A stretch of 64,000 bases of DNA. It comes from Mesorhizobium loti. GTDB taxonomy: Bacteria; Pseudomonadota; Alphaproteobacteria; Rhizobiales; Rhizobiaceae. The position numbers and the translations under genes were made by a program. Under the pieces are notes generated by a model. The model was given only the letters and a program-made list of their open reading frames with translations, was not told the origin of the DNA and did not search any database. Positions 45,097 through 54,120 of the stretch are shown here, in pieces. The stretch's first letter is position 1. Each line of letters begins with the position of its first letter. Where the stretch lies: positions 1,674,001-1,738,000 of the forward strand of contig AP017605.1 of NCBI GenBank assembly GCA_002356515.1, read 5' to 3'.

Positions 45097-46478
45097 TGTC
45101 TTGCTCCATTCTCTCCCGGATCGCGCCGCCGCACGGTGAGCACGAGGTCGCTGATGTCGGTGACCTCGGCACTGTCGCCGGCGGCGATCGGCCCGTCGGC
45201 CTTTGCCCGCCAGCGCTCGCCCAGAGCCAGCACATGGCCCTCGCCGCCCTGCCAGTCGAGGATTTCGACGGGCAGGCCGCGCATCGCCTCGCCGCCGACG
45301 CGCGGCGGGTTCTTGCGCGCCGCCCAGACATAGGTGCCGGTCAAGAGCGCCAGCCCAAGCGTCAGCGCGGCGGCGGGACCGATGACGGCCCAGGACATGG
45401 CAAAGCCCGGCCCCTCTACCCGCAGCAGCATGGCGGCGCCGAACAGAAAGGCAGCCACGCCGCCGAGCCCAAGCACGACGGTGGGATTGAAGGCCTCGAT
45501 GACGAGGAAGGCGATGCCGAGCAGCATCAGCGCAAGGCCGGTATAGTTGATCGGCAAGAGGTTGAGCGCATAGAGCCCAAGCACGAGGCAGATCGTGCCG
45601 ATGACGCCGGGCGCGATCGCGCCGGGACTGGTGAACTCGAAGATGATGGCGTAGACGCCGACCAGCATCAGGATGATGGCGATGTTCGGATCGGTGATGA
45701 CGGCAAGCAGCCGGATGAACCAGCCGGGCTCCAGCGTCTCGACCGGCAGCCCCTTGGTCGCCAGAACCACTTTTTTGCCGGCAACGTCGACGGTGCGCCC
45801 ATCGGCCAGTTGCAACAGCTCGGTGGTGTCGTTGGCGACGAAGTCGATGACATGCTCCTGCAGTGCCGCATTGGCCGACAGGCTTGCCGCCTCGCGCACC
45901 GCCTTCTCGCCCCAGTCGCCATTGCGCCCGCGCAGTTCGGCGAGCGAGCGGATCAGGGCGACCGCGTCATTGGTCACCTTGGCCATCATCGCGTCGCCTG
46001 CCGGTCGACCGTCCTGGCTCTTCTGATCGCCCTGGTCTTTCTGATCGCCCTTATCGCCGCCCGGGAGCGACGGCAGCCCGCCGATCTCGACCGGTGTCGC
46101 AGCACCCAGATTGGTGCCGGGCGCCATCGCCGCGACATGGGTGGCGTAGAGGATATAGGTGCCGGCACTCGCCGCATGGCCGCCGGCCGGCGCGACATAG
46201 CCGATGACGGGCACCGGCGAGGCCAGGATGTCGGCGATCATCTCGCGCATCGAGGTGACCAGCCCGCCGGGCGTATCGAGTTGCAGGATGAGGACTTCGG
46301 CGTTCCGCTTGGCGGCGACATCGAGCGCTTCCTCGAGCTGCCTGGTGCTCGCCGGCCCGATGGCGCCATCGATGGCGACGCTCAGCGCAACCCTCTCGCT
46401 CCCAGCCGAGGAGAAGGGAGAAAATGCAGCCACGGCGACAAAGGCCGCGGCAAGAAGGGCCACCCGCGCGAAGGTCAC
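45093..46478 (-). CDS. nfeD: NfeD-family membrane serine protease
   Basis: About 461 residues. A signal peptide leads to a ClpP-like serine protease domain ([68 protein letters not shown], with Ser in AASAGTY). Four to six membrane helices follow and a C-terminal OB domain ([30 protein letters not shown]). Members cleave the hydrophobic C-terminus of the partner stomatin. The GTG at 46478 is preferred: GGAG lies 8 bases upstream; a TTG at 46484 is too close. The linker ([17 protein letters not shown]) is low-complexity. Confidence 0.92.
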   Translation of the reverse strand: MTFARVALLAAAFVAVAAFSPFSSAGSERVALSVAIDGAIGPASTRQLEEALDVAAKRNAEVLILQLDTPGGLVTSMREMIADILASPVPVIGYVAPAGGHAASAGTYILYATHVAAMAPGTNLGAATPVEIGGLPSLPGGDKGDQKDQGDQKSQDGRPAGDAMMAKVTNDAVALIRSLAELRGRNGDWGEKAVREAASLSANAALQEHVIDFVANDTTELLQLADGRTVDVAGKKVVLATKGLPVETLEPGWFIRLLAVITDPNIAIILMLVGVYAIIFEFTSPGAIAPGVIGTICLVLGLYALNLLPINYTGLALMLLGIAFLVIEAFNPTVVLGLGGVAAFLFGAAMLLRVEGPGFAMSWAVIGPAAALTLGLALLTGTYVWAARKNPPRVGGEAMRGLPVEILDWQGGEGHVLALGERWRAKADGPIAAGDSAEVTDISDLVLTVRRRDPGENGARQ

Positions 46479-46517
46479 GCTCAAAGCTCCATGGACTCAA
46501 TATGGGTGGTGCCCCAG

Positions 46518-46549
46518 CGAAGTCCAATGGGGGCGAAGTCCAATGGGGG
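46518..46549. repeat. Tandem 16-bp duplication
   Basis: The unit cgaagtccaatggggg occurs twice in a row (46518-46533 and 46534-46549), immediately downstream of an imperfect third copy. It lies upstream of nfeD and downstream of the porin-like genes. Possibly slippage; a role in regulation is unproven. Confidence 0.6.
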
Positions 46550-46626
46550 AATTGACGTCGGCGATTGCCGGACGTGGCCGAGCACGCAATCGTCCCCCTG
46601 AAGGGGGAAATTCGCGGCTTCAGCGG

Positions 46627-47346
46627 TCAGAATTTATAGGCGATGCCGATGCGGATATCGTGCGTCGTCAGTTCGATGGCATCCGAATTGAAGGGCGCCC
46701 CATCGAAAGTCGAGTGGCGCACGGAGGTGTGGCGGCCGAAATCGGCAAACCGGTATTCGCCGCGAACCAGCCAATTGTCGGTGACGGCATATTCCGCACC
46801 GGCGCCCAGCGTATAGCCCGCTATCGTACCCCTGGCGTCGGCATAGGCAACACCGCTGGGAAGATCCACTGTGGCGTGCTTGTAGGATCCCACCGCAAGG
46901 CCTGTGGTAACAAAAGGCAGCCACCGATCCATCGCGTAGCCGGCCCGCAGGCGAACGGATCCGACTGAATCCAGCTTGAGCTCGCCGCCAAAGGCAGGGT
47001 CGTCAACGCCGAGCGCGCGATAGAGCGTGGTGTCTTTCACGCCGGCGAAGCTGTAATCACCCTCGACGCCAAGAACCAGCCCGCTCTCGAACTGATGGTT
47101 GAAGCCGGCATACAGGCCGCCGAGACCACCCGACGGACTGTAAGCCCAGCCGTAGTCGTCGAAGCTGCCCGGCGCGAAGGTTTGCCCGACCCTTGCGTTT
47201 CCCCAGGCATATCCGGCTTGCGCGCCGATATAGGCGCCGGACCAGTTATAGGTGGCGGCAACCAGCAGAACTTCATTGGTATCCGCCGCGCAAGCCATGC
47301 CGATCGGTGCAAGGATTAGGGCCGTCGCGAGAAGAATGGTTTTCAT
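46627..47346 (-). CDS. Omp25/31-type outer-membrane beta-barrel protein
   Basis: A 239-residue protein with a signal peptide (cleavage after ACA-AD). The mature part starts YNWSGAYIGAQAGYAWGNAR, shows repeated amphipathic strands with Gly-Tyr patterns (YNWSGAYIG; AGYTLGAGAEYAVTDNWLVRGEYRFADFG) and ends in IGIAYKF, a C-terminal phenylalanine typical of outer-membrane barrels. The family is common in alphaproteobacteria. It lies 74 bp from a paralogue with an almost identical signal peptide. Confidence 0.92.
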   Translation of the reverse strand: MKTILLATALILAPIGMACAADTNEVLLVAATYNWSGAYIGAQAGYAWGNARVGQTFAPGSFDDYGWAYSPSGGLGGLYAGFNHQFESGLVLGVEGDYSFAGVKDTTLYRALGVDDPAFGGELKLDSVGSVRLRAGYAMDRWLPFVTTGLAVGSYKHATVDLPSGVAYADARGTIAGYTLGAGAEYAVTDNWLVRGEYRFADFGRHTSVRHSTFDGAPFNSDAIELTTHDIRIGIAYKF

Positions 47347-47377
47347 CGTTTGTCTGCTGTTCCGAAATATTGCGTTT

Positions 47378-47402
47378 CCCCGCGCGGCAAAGGCGCGCGG
47401 GG
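47378..47402. terminator. Hairpin between the two porin-like genes
   Basis: ccccgcgcg (47378-47386) and cgcgcgggg (47394-47402) pair with a 7-base loop. It stands in the 73-bp spacer between the two co-directional genes and could terminate or attenuate, but no T-run follows on either strand. Confidence 0.4.
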
Positions 47403-47419
47403 GCGTTCAGCCTGGCGGC

Positions 47420-48124
47420 TCAGAACTTGTAGCTGAGGCCGACCCGGACATCGTGCGTCTGCAGATCGACATGCGTTTCCGTGAGCAGACCGGCTGCTAT
47501 CGAGAGGTCCTTGCTGCCGAAGTCGGAGTAGCGATATTCGGCCCGCGCGATCCACCGGTCGGTGAAGGCGTGCTCGATGCCGGCGCCAACGGTCCAGCCG
47601 ACATGGGTCTCATCATGGAATGGTATTTGGATGGCGCCGCTGCTGCCAATCGCAGTCACTTCATACTTTGCCGCGGCCACGCCGGCAGCGATGTAGGGCA
47701 AAGTCCGATCGAAAGCGTAGCCCGCTCGCAGCCGCGCCGCGCCCGACCACTTAAGTTCGCTCTTAAGCAATGTGCTGAAACCACCGCCACTAGCATCGAG
47801 GGGCGTTATCGCGTCGGCATTGCTGTAGGCAATGTCAGCCTCGGCGCCGATCACGAAACGGTTCTCCATCTGGTAATTGGCGCCGATATGAATGCCGCCA
47901 ATAAAACCGTCCGGATCGACGGGAAGGTTAAGGTCCGAGGCCCCACCGAAGCCGCCGCCGGCGACGAAGAAATTGGATTTTCCGGCCATGTAACCGATGT
48001 CGACGCCGGCATAGAGGCCGGACCAGTCGTAGCCGGAAACGGGCGAAACCTCATTGATATCAGCCGCGCACGCCATGCCGATCGGCGCGAGGATGAAGGC
48101 CGTAGCGAGTAGGATCGTTTTCAT
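47420..48124 (-). CDS. Omp25/31-type outer-membrane beta-barrel protein
   Basis: A 234-residue paralogue of the neighbouring barrel: same signal peptide start (MKTILLATAFILAPIGMACA), mature start YDWSGLYAGVDIGYMAG, then FIGGIHIGANYQMENRFVIGAEADIAYS, and C-terminal VGLSYKF. The two differ strongly in loop regions, so they may expose different surfaces. A longer in-frame extension upstream has no signal peptide and is rejected. It has its own upstream region (48125-48331). Confidence 0.92.
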   Translation of the reverse strand: MKTILLATAFILAPIGMACAADINEVSPVSGYDWSGLYAGVDIGYMAGKSNFFVAGGGFGGASDLNLPVDPDGFIGGIHIGANYQMENRFVIGAEADIAYSNADAITPLDASGGGFSTLLKSELKWSGAARLRAGYAFDRTLPYIAAGVAAAKYEVTAIGSSGAIQIPFHDETHVGWTVGAGIEHAFTDRWIARAEYRYSDFGSKDLSIAAGLLTETHVDLQTHDVRVGLSYKF

Positions 48125-48331
48125 TGTTTGTCTGCCGCCCCAGGGGTTGTGGTTCCCCGCCACGAAAAATGCTCCGCGGCGATCGAGCACCCGGTGTTGC
48201 ATTGTCCGCCGGCCGCGTCTTGGGCTGGGCCGCACTGGAATTGTCCTGGACGGCGATACAGCGCTTTCCCGAGCGGTGTGGCCATTCAGCCGCAGTCGAT
48301 TTGGCGTCCGACAGGACTGGCGGCGGTGAGT

Positions 48332-49291
48332 CTACCTGGCGCCGCTCGGCGTCGAGCCGAAGCGGCGGCGGAAGCAGCGATTGAAATAGGAGACGTCGGA
48401 GAAGCCGCTGAGCAGCGCGATCTCGCTGATGCGCATCTGGACGTTGCGCCTGTCGGAAAGCATCCGGTGCGCTCTCTGCAGGCGCAATTCGAGAATGCGC
48501 TCGGCAAAGCTCACTCCAGTTTCCTGCAGGAGATCATGGACGTAGCGCACGGAGAGCCGCAACTGCCAGGCGACGCTTTGGGCCGAAATGGCGGGATCGG
48601 CGAAATTGTCCCGCATCTTTTGCAGGATGGCCTGCAGCCTTGCCGCGCGCAGGCCGCGCAGGCCCGCGAGTTCCGCGGCCTCGCCCTTGGCGCCGGTCGC
48701 CAGGCCGATCAGGTCGACGACCGTTTCGGTGGCATGGCTGACAAGATCGGGCGAGACCAGAGCCGGCCCCGCTTCCAGGAAGCTGCAATAGCGCTTGAGC
48801 ATGCCGAGCGCCTCATTGTCGGCGCCGACGGTCAACGCCAACCGGTCCTCGACATGCGTGAAGGCATTCTCCAGCACGGCGCGCGGGAGCACCACATTGG
48901 CCCAGACATTGTTGTCGCCGCCCGTCATCTGCAATGCCTCCGAAGCCGAGACCAACGCGGCCTCCCCCTTGCCCACACGATAGTCTCGGCCGATCTGGGT
49001 GCCGCTGAGCACCGTATCGCCATTGTTGATCAGCAAGAGATAGCCATCACGGCCGTCAGCGGCGATGTTGCTTGCCTTGCGCCTGGCATGCCGGATCGTC
49101 CCGGCCATCTGCCCGAGCACCAGTGGTCCGACGGCCGTGGCTTCGATCGCCGCCTCGAACGACAGCTTCTCGGAAATCGTATATTCGACCGACCATATTT
49201 CGGCGACGTGGATGTCCTGCCAGAGCGCGAACCGAGCATGATGGTCCAGATGCGGCGGCAGGTCGACCGATGAGAAGACATTCTTTTGCAA
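48332..49291 (-). CDS. AraC-family transcriptional regulator
   Basis: A 319-residue regulator. The N-terminal ~200 residues match the AraC-binding-like (PF14525) type (SVEYTISEKLSFEAAIEATAVGPLVLGQM; DYRVGKGEAALVSAS); the C-terminal domain has two helix-turn-helix units (ISAQSVAWQLRLSVRYVHDLLQETG and ISEIALLSGFSDVSYFNRCFRRRFGSTPS). The start is a TTG with a weak upstream site. It lies downstream of nothing obvious; 49292-49562 shows no gene. Confidence 0.92.
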   Translation of the reverse strand: MQKNVFSSVDLPPHLDHHARFALWQDIHVAEIWSVEYTISEKLSFEAAIEATAVGPLVLGQMAGTIRHARRKASNIAADGRDGYLLLINNGDTVLSGTQIGRDYRVGKGEAALVSASEALQMTGGDNNVWANVVLPRAVLENAFTHVEDRLALTVGADNEALGMLKRYCSFLEAGPALVSPDLVSHATETVVDLIGLATGAKGEAAELAGLRGLRAARLQAILQKMRDNFADPAISAQSVAWQLRLSVRYVHDLLQETGVSFAERILELRLQRAHRMLSDRRNVQMRISEIALLSGFSDVSYFNRCFRRRFGSTPSGAR

Positions 49292-49562
49292 GGAACAACC
49301 AGACCTTTTTCACGCGCATATTCACTTTGTTGTGCACCGTATTGGACCAGATGATGATCTGTCCAGAGCCGGAAATACTTCTGCCATGGCCGACAATTTA
49401 AGTGCCGTTTTAGACAAGAATTTTCCTCGACGTCGTCGATCTGGCCTGCATGGAGATTTTCGGAATACACGCACAAGCCAGCAAAACCGGCGACGTCCGG
49501 CCTCATGCGGTCTCTACGCAGCACTTACCGCCGAGACGGCGATGGGAAGGCACAGCTCGCCC

Positions 49563-50444
49563 CTACTCCGGCGACGGCACCGGGGGCTTCGAGGTCAGCG
49601 CGGTGCCGGCGGCCGCGACAATGACGGCGGCGATGCCGGCCAGTTGCGGCGGGGTCAGGCTCTCGTGCAGGAACAGGAAACCGGCCAGCGCGCCCAGCCC
49701 CGGCTCCAGGCAGGTCAGCGTGCCGTAGATGCGCGCCGGCATACGGGTCAGCGCCACCATCTCCAGGAAGAACGGCAATGCGCTTGAAAACAGGCCGACG
49801 AGCAGCGCGCTGACCAGGATCGACGGTGCGAGCAGCCCCGCTCCCGCCTGCGCCACGCCGAAGGGCAGCACCAGCACGGCGGCGATCGCCATGCCATAGG
49901 CGGTGGTGCGGGTACCGAGCTCGGCGCCTGCCTTCTGGGCAAGCACGATGTAGAGCGCCCAGAAGCCACCGGCCGCCAGTGCCAGCATCACCCCGGTCGG
50001 ATCGAGCGGCTGCAGCGAATGGATGAAGGGCGACAACAGGATGATGCCGGCCACCGCAAGCGCGATCCAGGCAAAATCGCTGGCGCGCCGCGAGGTCAGC
50101 GTCGCCACCAGCAGCGGCCCGGAAAATTCGAGCGCCACGGCGACACCGAGCGGGATCCGGGCAAGCGCTGCATAGAACAGGAGGTTGAGCGCGCAGAGCG
50201 TCACGCCATAGGCGACCAGCCACGGCAAGGTGGCCCGCGTCGGCCGCATCTGCCAGGGCCGCAGCACCGCGATCAGCATCAGTGCGCCGATGACCAGCCG
50301 CAGCGTCGTCGTGCCTTGCGCGCCGATCTGCGGGAACAGCGTCTTGGCGAAGGTGGCGCCGATCTGGATCGACACCATGGCCCCCATCAGCGCCGCGACG
50401 GGCAAGGGCGCCGCTTCGCGATTGGCAACCGGCATCGATGTCAC
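49563..50444 (-). CDS. rhtA: EamA/RhtA-type amino-acid exporter
   Basis: A 293-residue inner-membrane protein with ten predicted helices. It matches E. coli RhtA along its length: MVSIQIGATFAKTLFPQIGA, ALRLVIGAL-like segments, FYAALARIPLGVAVALEFSGPL and SSALPFFLEMVALTRMPARIYGTL. RhtA exports threonine and homoserine. The start is a GTG with GGGAGG upstream; an ATG at 50435 is possible. Confidence 0.85.
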   Translation of the reverse strand: MTSMPVANREAAPLPVAALMGAMVSIQIGATFAKTLFPQIGAQGTTTLRLVIGALMLIAVLRPWQMRPTRATLPWLVAYGVTLCALNLLFYAALARIPLGVAVALEFSGPLLVATLTSRRASDFAWIALAVAGIILLSPFIHSLQPLDPTGVMLALAAGGFWALYIVLAQKAGAELGTRTTAYGMAIAAVLVLPFGVAQAGAGLLAPSILVSALLVGLFSSALPFFLEMVALTRMPARIYGTLTCLEPGLGALAGFLFLHESLTPPQLAGIAAVIVAAAGTALTSKPPVPSPE

Positions 50445-50632
50445 TTCTGTTCACCCTCCCCTGCCGTGCCGGGCATCCGCGCGACCCGGCAGCATGGCTG
50501 GCAGCTATGGCCTGCCCGGGCGGGCCTGTCGTGAGGCACGGGACGACAGTCGGCTGGGGCAAGCGCTGGAATGGGTCCCGCAAGTCGGGGAACACCCTTC
50601 CGGCCACTCAAGGCATCCGTTGGGCTGCCTGC

Positions 50633-51718
50633 CTAAGCAGCGGCGGCGGCAGAGCGCTTAAAGACGATGGTGACCCGCGTGCCCTCGCTGGCGCTCGAAT
50701 TCACGTCGAATTCCGCCTTGGCGTTCTCGGTCAGCGAACGCGCGATCAGCGCGCCGAGCTTGCCGGGCTTGGGCCAGGTCTCGCCTTCGGGCAGGCCGAT
50801 GCCGTCGTCGGCGATGACAATACGGCAGCCATCGCCGTTGACGATGCTGTGCAGTGTGATCGTGCCGCCGTCGCGCCCTTTGAAGGCATGCTTGAGCGCA
50901 TTGGTCAAAAGCTCGTTCACCACCAGCCCGGTTGGCATGGCGACGTTGACCGACACCGGATAGGTATCGACCTTCATGTCGAGGCGAATGCCCTCGACCG
51001 CATGCGAGTTCATCACCGCCGACGCGATCTGGCTGAGATAGACGCCGAGATCGACCTCGTCCTTGTGATCGTCGCCCGACAGCGTCTGGTAAAGGATCGC
51101 CAGCGCGTCGACGCGGCCGGCCAGCCTCTCGAACCGCTTCTGGTCCGGCTCCATCGCGTTGCGCGTCTCCAGCCGGATCAGCGCGGTGATCATCTGCAAA
51201 TTGTTTTTCACCCGGTGCTGCAATTCGCGCAGCAGCGTGTCCTTCTCGCGCACGCGTTCCTCGACCGTAGCTGCATCTTCGGTCTCGCCATGGGCCGAGA
51301 CGTCGACCAGCGCCACCAGCCGGAAGCAGACCTTGCCATTGTCGTCCTCGATGACATTGGAGTAGGCGTCAACGATCGCCGGCGTATGCTCGGCCCGCTC
51401 CAGCCGGAACGTACCGACAAAATCGGTCTCCTCGACCAACGCTTCGAACAGCGCGCGGTCCTTCTGCTGATGCAGGCCGGTGCCGGAAAGTGCCGCCCAG
51501 TGCTTCTGGGCGAGCCTGGCCGCCTTCAGCCCTGACAGCTTCTCGAATTCCGGGTTGGCATAGACGACGCGCTCCTTCGCGCCGAGGTCCGAGACGGCAA
51601 TGGCGATCGGCACCTGGTCGAGGAATTTCTTGAACTGTTCGCTTTCCAACGCGCTGGCAAGGTCCGGCGTATCGAGCAACTGCTCGACCGCTTCGGCCTT
51701 CTGTGTGTCGGATGTCAT
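50633..51718 (-). CDS. PAS-domain sensor histidine kinase, HisKA_2 type
   Basis: A 361-residue cytosolic histidine kinase. A PAS domain occupies residues ~28-145 (IAIAVSDLGAKERVVYANPEF). The phospho-acceptor His is in LLRELQHRVKNNLQMI near residue 167, the HisKA_2 type found in general stress and light-sensing kinases of alphaproteobacteria. The ATPase domain has NELLTNALKHAF and DDGIGLPEG. No membrane segment is present and no response regulator is adjacent. The PAS ligand is unknown; the LOV cysteine motif is absent. Confidence 0.9.
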   Translation of the reverse strand: MTSDTQKAEAVEQLLDTPDLASALESEQFKKFLDQVPIAIAVSDLGAKERVVYANPEFEKLSGLKAARLAQKHWAALSGTGLHQQKDRALFEALVEETDFVGTFRLERAEHTPAIVDAYSNVIEDDNGKVCFRLVALVDVSAHGETEDAATVEERVREKDTLLRELQHRVKNNLQMITALIRLETRNAMEPDQKRFERLAGRVDALAILYQTLSGDDHKDEVDLGVYLSQIASAVMNSHAVEGIRLDMKVDTYPVSVNVAMPTGLVVNELLTNALKHAFKGRDGGTITLHSIVNGDGCRIVIADDGIGLPEGETWPKPGKLGALIARSLTENAKAEFDVNSSASEGTRVTIVFKRSAAAAA

Positions 51719-51870
51719 CTGCGGCGCCTGTGCTGTGCGTGAGCGCCATCAGTATCAGCGATAGGGCGCGCCCGCCATCACAATGCAGGAGGATGCTGGC
51801 ACCTGCCTCCGCGTCAGGGCGCCAAAATCGGTTTCGCTCGCCCCAGGCCGCCAAGACGCCCGCCATCGGT

Positions 51871-52557
51871 TCAGCCGCTGAACGACACGCCCCTGCGACG
51901 CATCCCCGCCTGCACGCCGCGTACGATCAGCCGGGACAGCATCTCCATGTCCCAGGGCATTCCCGGCCGCCAGACATCCAGTAGCAAGGCGATCCGGGCT
52001 TCATCGGCATTGTTCATCACCTCGTGCGGGTAGGTGTCGTCCCACAGCATGCCTTCGCCGTCAGTGATGCGTTTCTCCTGATGGTCGATCATCATGATGG
52101 TTGCCGGGCGGCCATCGGCCTGTCGCGGAATGACCAGACCAAGGTGGAACCGCATGATGCCGCGGAAAGGCCCGCGGTGGGCGGGGATGTGCTTGCGCGG
52201 CGCGAGGAACGAGATAGCCGCCGATTTGACTTCCGGGCATTCGGCAAGCAAGCGGCTGAGAACCGGCATGCGCGCAAGGTTCTCCGGCACCGCCATATCA
52301 TAGGCCTTGAGCACGAACATGCGCCAGTCCAGCCCGTCATTGGCTGAGATATCGGCCTGCTCCGGCATGATGTCATGGAAGCGCGGGACCTTGCCCAGAT
52401 GCACGCCAAGCGCTTCGTCACGGATGTCGCGCCAGGCATTGGTGAATTTCGCCGCGTTCGGAAATTCGGTGGCGGCATCGAGGATCGCCGGTGCGTCTAT
52501 TCGCTTTTCATAGACACGCCGGATCACATCGGATGCAAGATCGTAGGTATGGGACAT
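51871..52557 (-). CDS. Aspartyl/asparaginyl beta-hydroxylase family protein
   Basis: A 228-residue protein of the Asp_Arg_Hydrox (PF05118) group. The core is SAAISFLAPRKHIPAHRGPF (first metal His and surrounding residues), MRFHLGLVIP, then LWDDTYPHEVMNNADEARIALLLDVWRP, with the second His and the 2-oxoglutarate-binding Arg. These are Fe(II)/2-oxoglutarate dioxygenases that hydroxylate proteins or lipids; the LpxO group acts on lipid A. The substrate is unknown. GGAGG is near the ATG. It is monocistronic. Confidence 0.85.
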   Translation of the reverse strand: MSHTYDLASDVIRRVYEKRIDAPAILDAATEFPNAAKFTNAWRDIRDEALGVHLGKVPRFHDIMPEQADISANDGLDWRMFVLKAYDMAVPENLARMPVLSRLLAECPEVKSAAISFLAPRKHIPAHRGPFRGIMRFHLGLVIPRQADGRPATIMMIDHQEKRITDGEGMLWDDTYPHEVMNNADEARIALLLDVWRPGMPWDMEMLSRLIVRGVQAGMRRRGVSFSG

Positions 52558-52615
52558 CGCATTGCCTCCACCACATTATAAACGGACGGCTACGGGTTGT
52601 GCTTACACATTTTGT

Positions 52616-54109
52616 TCACTGTGGCGTCATCGTCGCCGCCAGCCGTGGCCCGGTCTTGACGTCGACGACCTCGGGCCTGCTGCTGTCGACCGTGCCGTCC
52701 CAGCCGCCGCCAAGCGCCTTGTTGAGGGCGATGTAGTTGGTCGCCAGAAGCACGCGGCTTTGCAGCAGTGAATCCTCGGCCGAATAGAGCGAGCGCTGCG
52801 CGTCGAGCACGTCGAGCAGGCTGGTCTCGCCAGCCTTGTAGAGCGTGCCTTCGAGGCTCGCCGCCTGGCCATAGGATTTCGCCGACGCGGCAAGCTTGCC
52901 GATCCGGATGCGCTCCTGCGCCATCAGCACCAGCGCATTCTCGACATCCTCGAGCGCGGCCAGCACCGACGCGCGGTAGGCGATGAAATACTGGTCGCGC
53001 TGCGCGCGGGCGACGTCGGCGGCCGCCTGCAGCTGGCCGGCATTGAACAGCGGCACGCTGAGCGACGGCCCGAACGACCAGCCGATCGACGAATTCTTGC
53101 CAAGATCGCCGAGATTGAGCGCCGCCGTGCTGATGTTTCCCGTCAGGCTAACCGAGGGATAGCGCGCCGCCTCGGCCTGGCCGACCTTCGCGGTGTACTG
53201 CGCATATTGCCGCTCGGCCATGCGCACATCCGGGCGCGACAAAAGGATGTCGGCGGGAATCCCGGTCGGCATCGGCAGGCGCGGCGACGGGATCGGCTTG
53301 CTGCGCTTCAGCCGCTCGCTAAGCGCTGCCGGCGGCCGGCCGGTGAGCACCGCCAGACGATGCACCGCCTCGGCATAGCTTGCCTCCAGCGTCGGCACCG
53401 CCGCCTCGGTGCTGGCCGCCTGCCCCATCGCCTTGGCGACATCGGCGGCCGTCGCCGACCCGGCCAGCGCCATGGTGCGGGTGAGTTCGGCGGTCTGCCG
53501 CTGCGACACGGCCGAACGCCGGGCGAGCGCGATGCGGGCCTGGTAGCCGCGCGCCTGGGTGTAATAGGACGCGACATCGCCGACCAGGGTGAGAAGCGTC
53601 GAACGCAACTCCTCTTCCGACGCATCGACGCCGTAGCGCGCCGCCTCGACGCCCCTGCGGTTGGCGCCGAACAGGTCGAGCTCCCAGCTGGCGTCGAAGC
53701 CGGCCTGGTATTCTGAGTAGATGGAATTGGTCCCCGAAGTGGTCTCGGCCGACTTGTTGCGCGTCACCGAGCCGGAGCCGTCCACGGACGGCAGCAATGT
53801 GCCGGCGCTCTGGCGGTAGCTGGCGCGCGCCTCGCGGATCTTGGCCTTGGCGGTGGCGACGTCGAGATTGCCGGCGACGGCTTCCTCGATCAGCGTGTTG
53901 AGCTGCGGATCGCGCAGCCGCTGCCACCATTGCGACAATTGCGCCGGCTGGACGGATTTCGTCGGCTTCTCACTGCTCCAGTTCGCCGGCATCGGCAGGA
54001 TGGGCGTGCGATAGTCCGGGCCGACGACGCATCCGGCGAGCAGAACAGCCGTAATCATGGGCGCAATGAGCCGCCCCGCGGCCACCGGGCCACGTTCAAA
54101 ACCTGTCAT
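52616..54109 (-). CDS. NodT-type outer-membrane efflux channel
   Basis: A 497-residue outer-membrane factor (TolC family). A lipoprotein-type signal (LLAGCVVGPDY, Cys near residue 27) suggests acylation. Helical hairpin repeats follow (ATAKAKIREARASYRQSAGTLLPSVDGSGS; PVPLFNAGQLQAA-like). It forms the exit duct for the RND pumps encoded upstream. It starts 12 bp after the RND permease gene and is the only outer-membrane channel gene in the cluster. Confidence 0.93.
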   Translation of the reverse strand: MTGFERGPVAAGRLIAPMITAVLLAGCVVGPDYRTPILPMPANWSSEKPTKSVQPAQLSQWWQRLRDPQLNTLIEEAVAGNLDVATAKAKIREARASYRQSAGTLLPSVDGSGSVTRNKSAETTSGTNSIYSEYQAGFDASWELDLFGANRRGVEAARYGVDASEEELRSTLLTLVGDVASYYTQARGYQARIALARRSAVSQRQTAELTRTMALAGSATAADVAKAMGQAASTEAAVPTLEASYAEAVHRLAVLTGRPPAALSERLKRSKPIPSPRLPMPTGIPADILLSRPDVRMAERQYAQYTAKVGQAEAARYPSVSLTGNISTAALNLGDLGKNSSIGWSFGPSLSVPLFNAGQLQAAADVARAQRDQYFIAYRASVLAALEDVENALVLMAQERIRIGKLAASAKSYGQAASLEGTLYKAGETSLLDVLDAQRSLYSAEDSLLQSRVLLATNYIALNKALGGGWDGTVDSSRPEVVDVKTGPRLAATMTPQ

Positions 54110-54120
54110 GGAAAGTTTCC

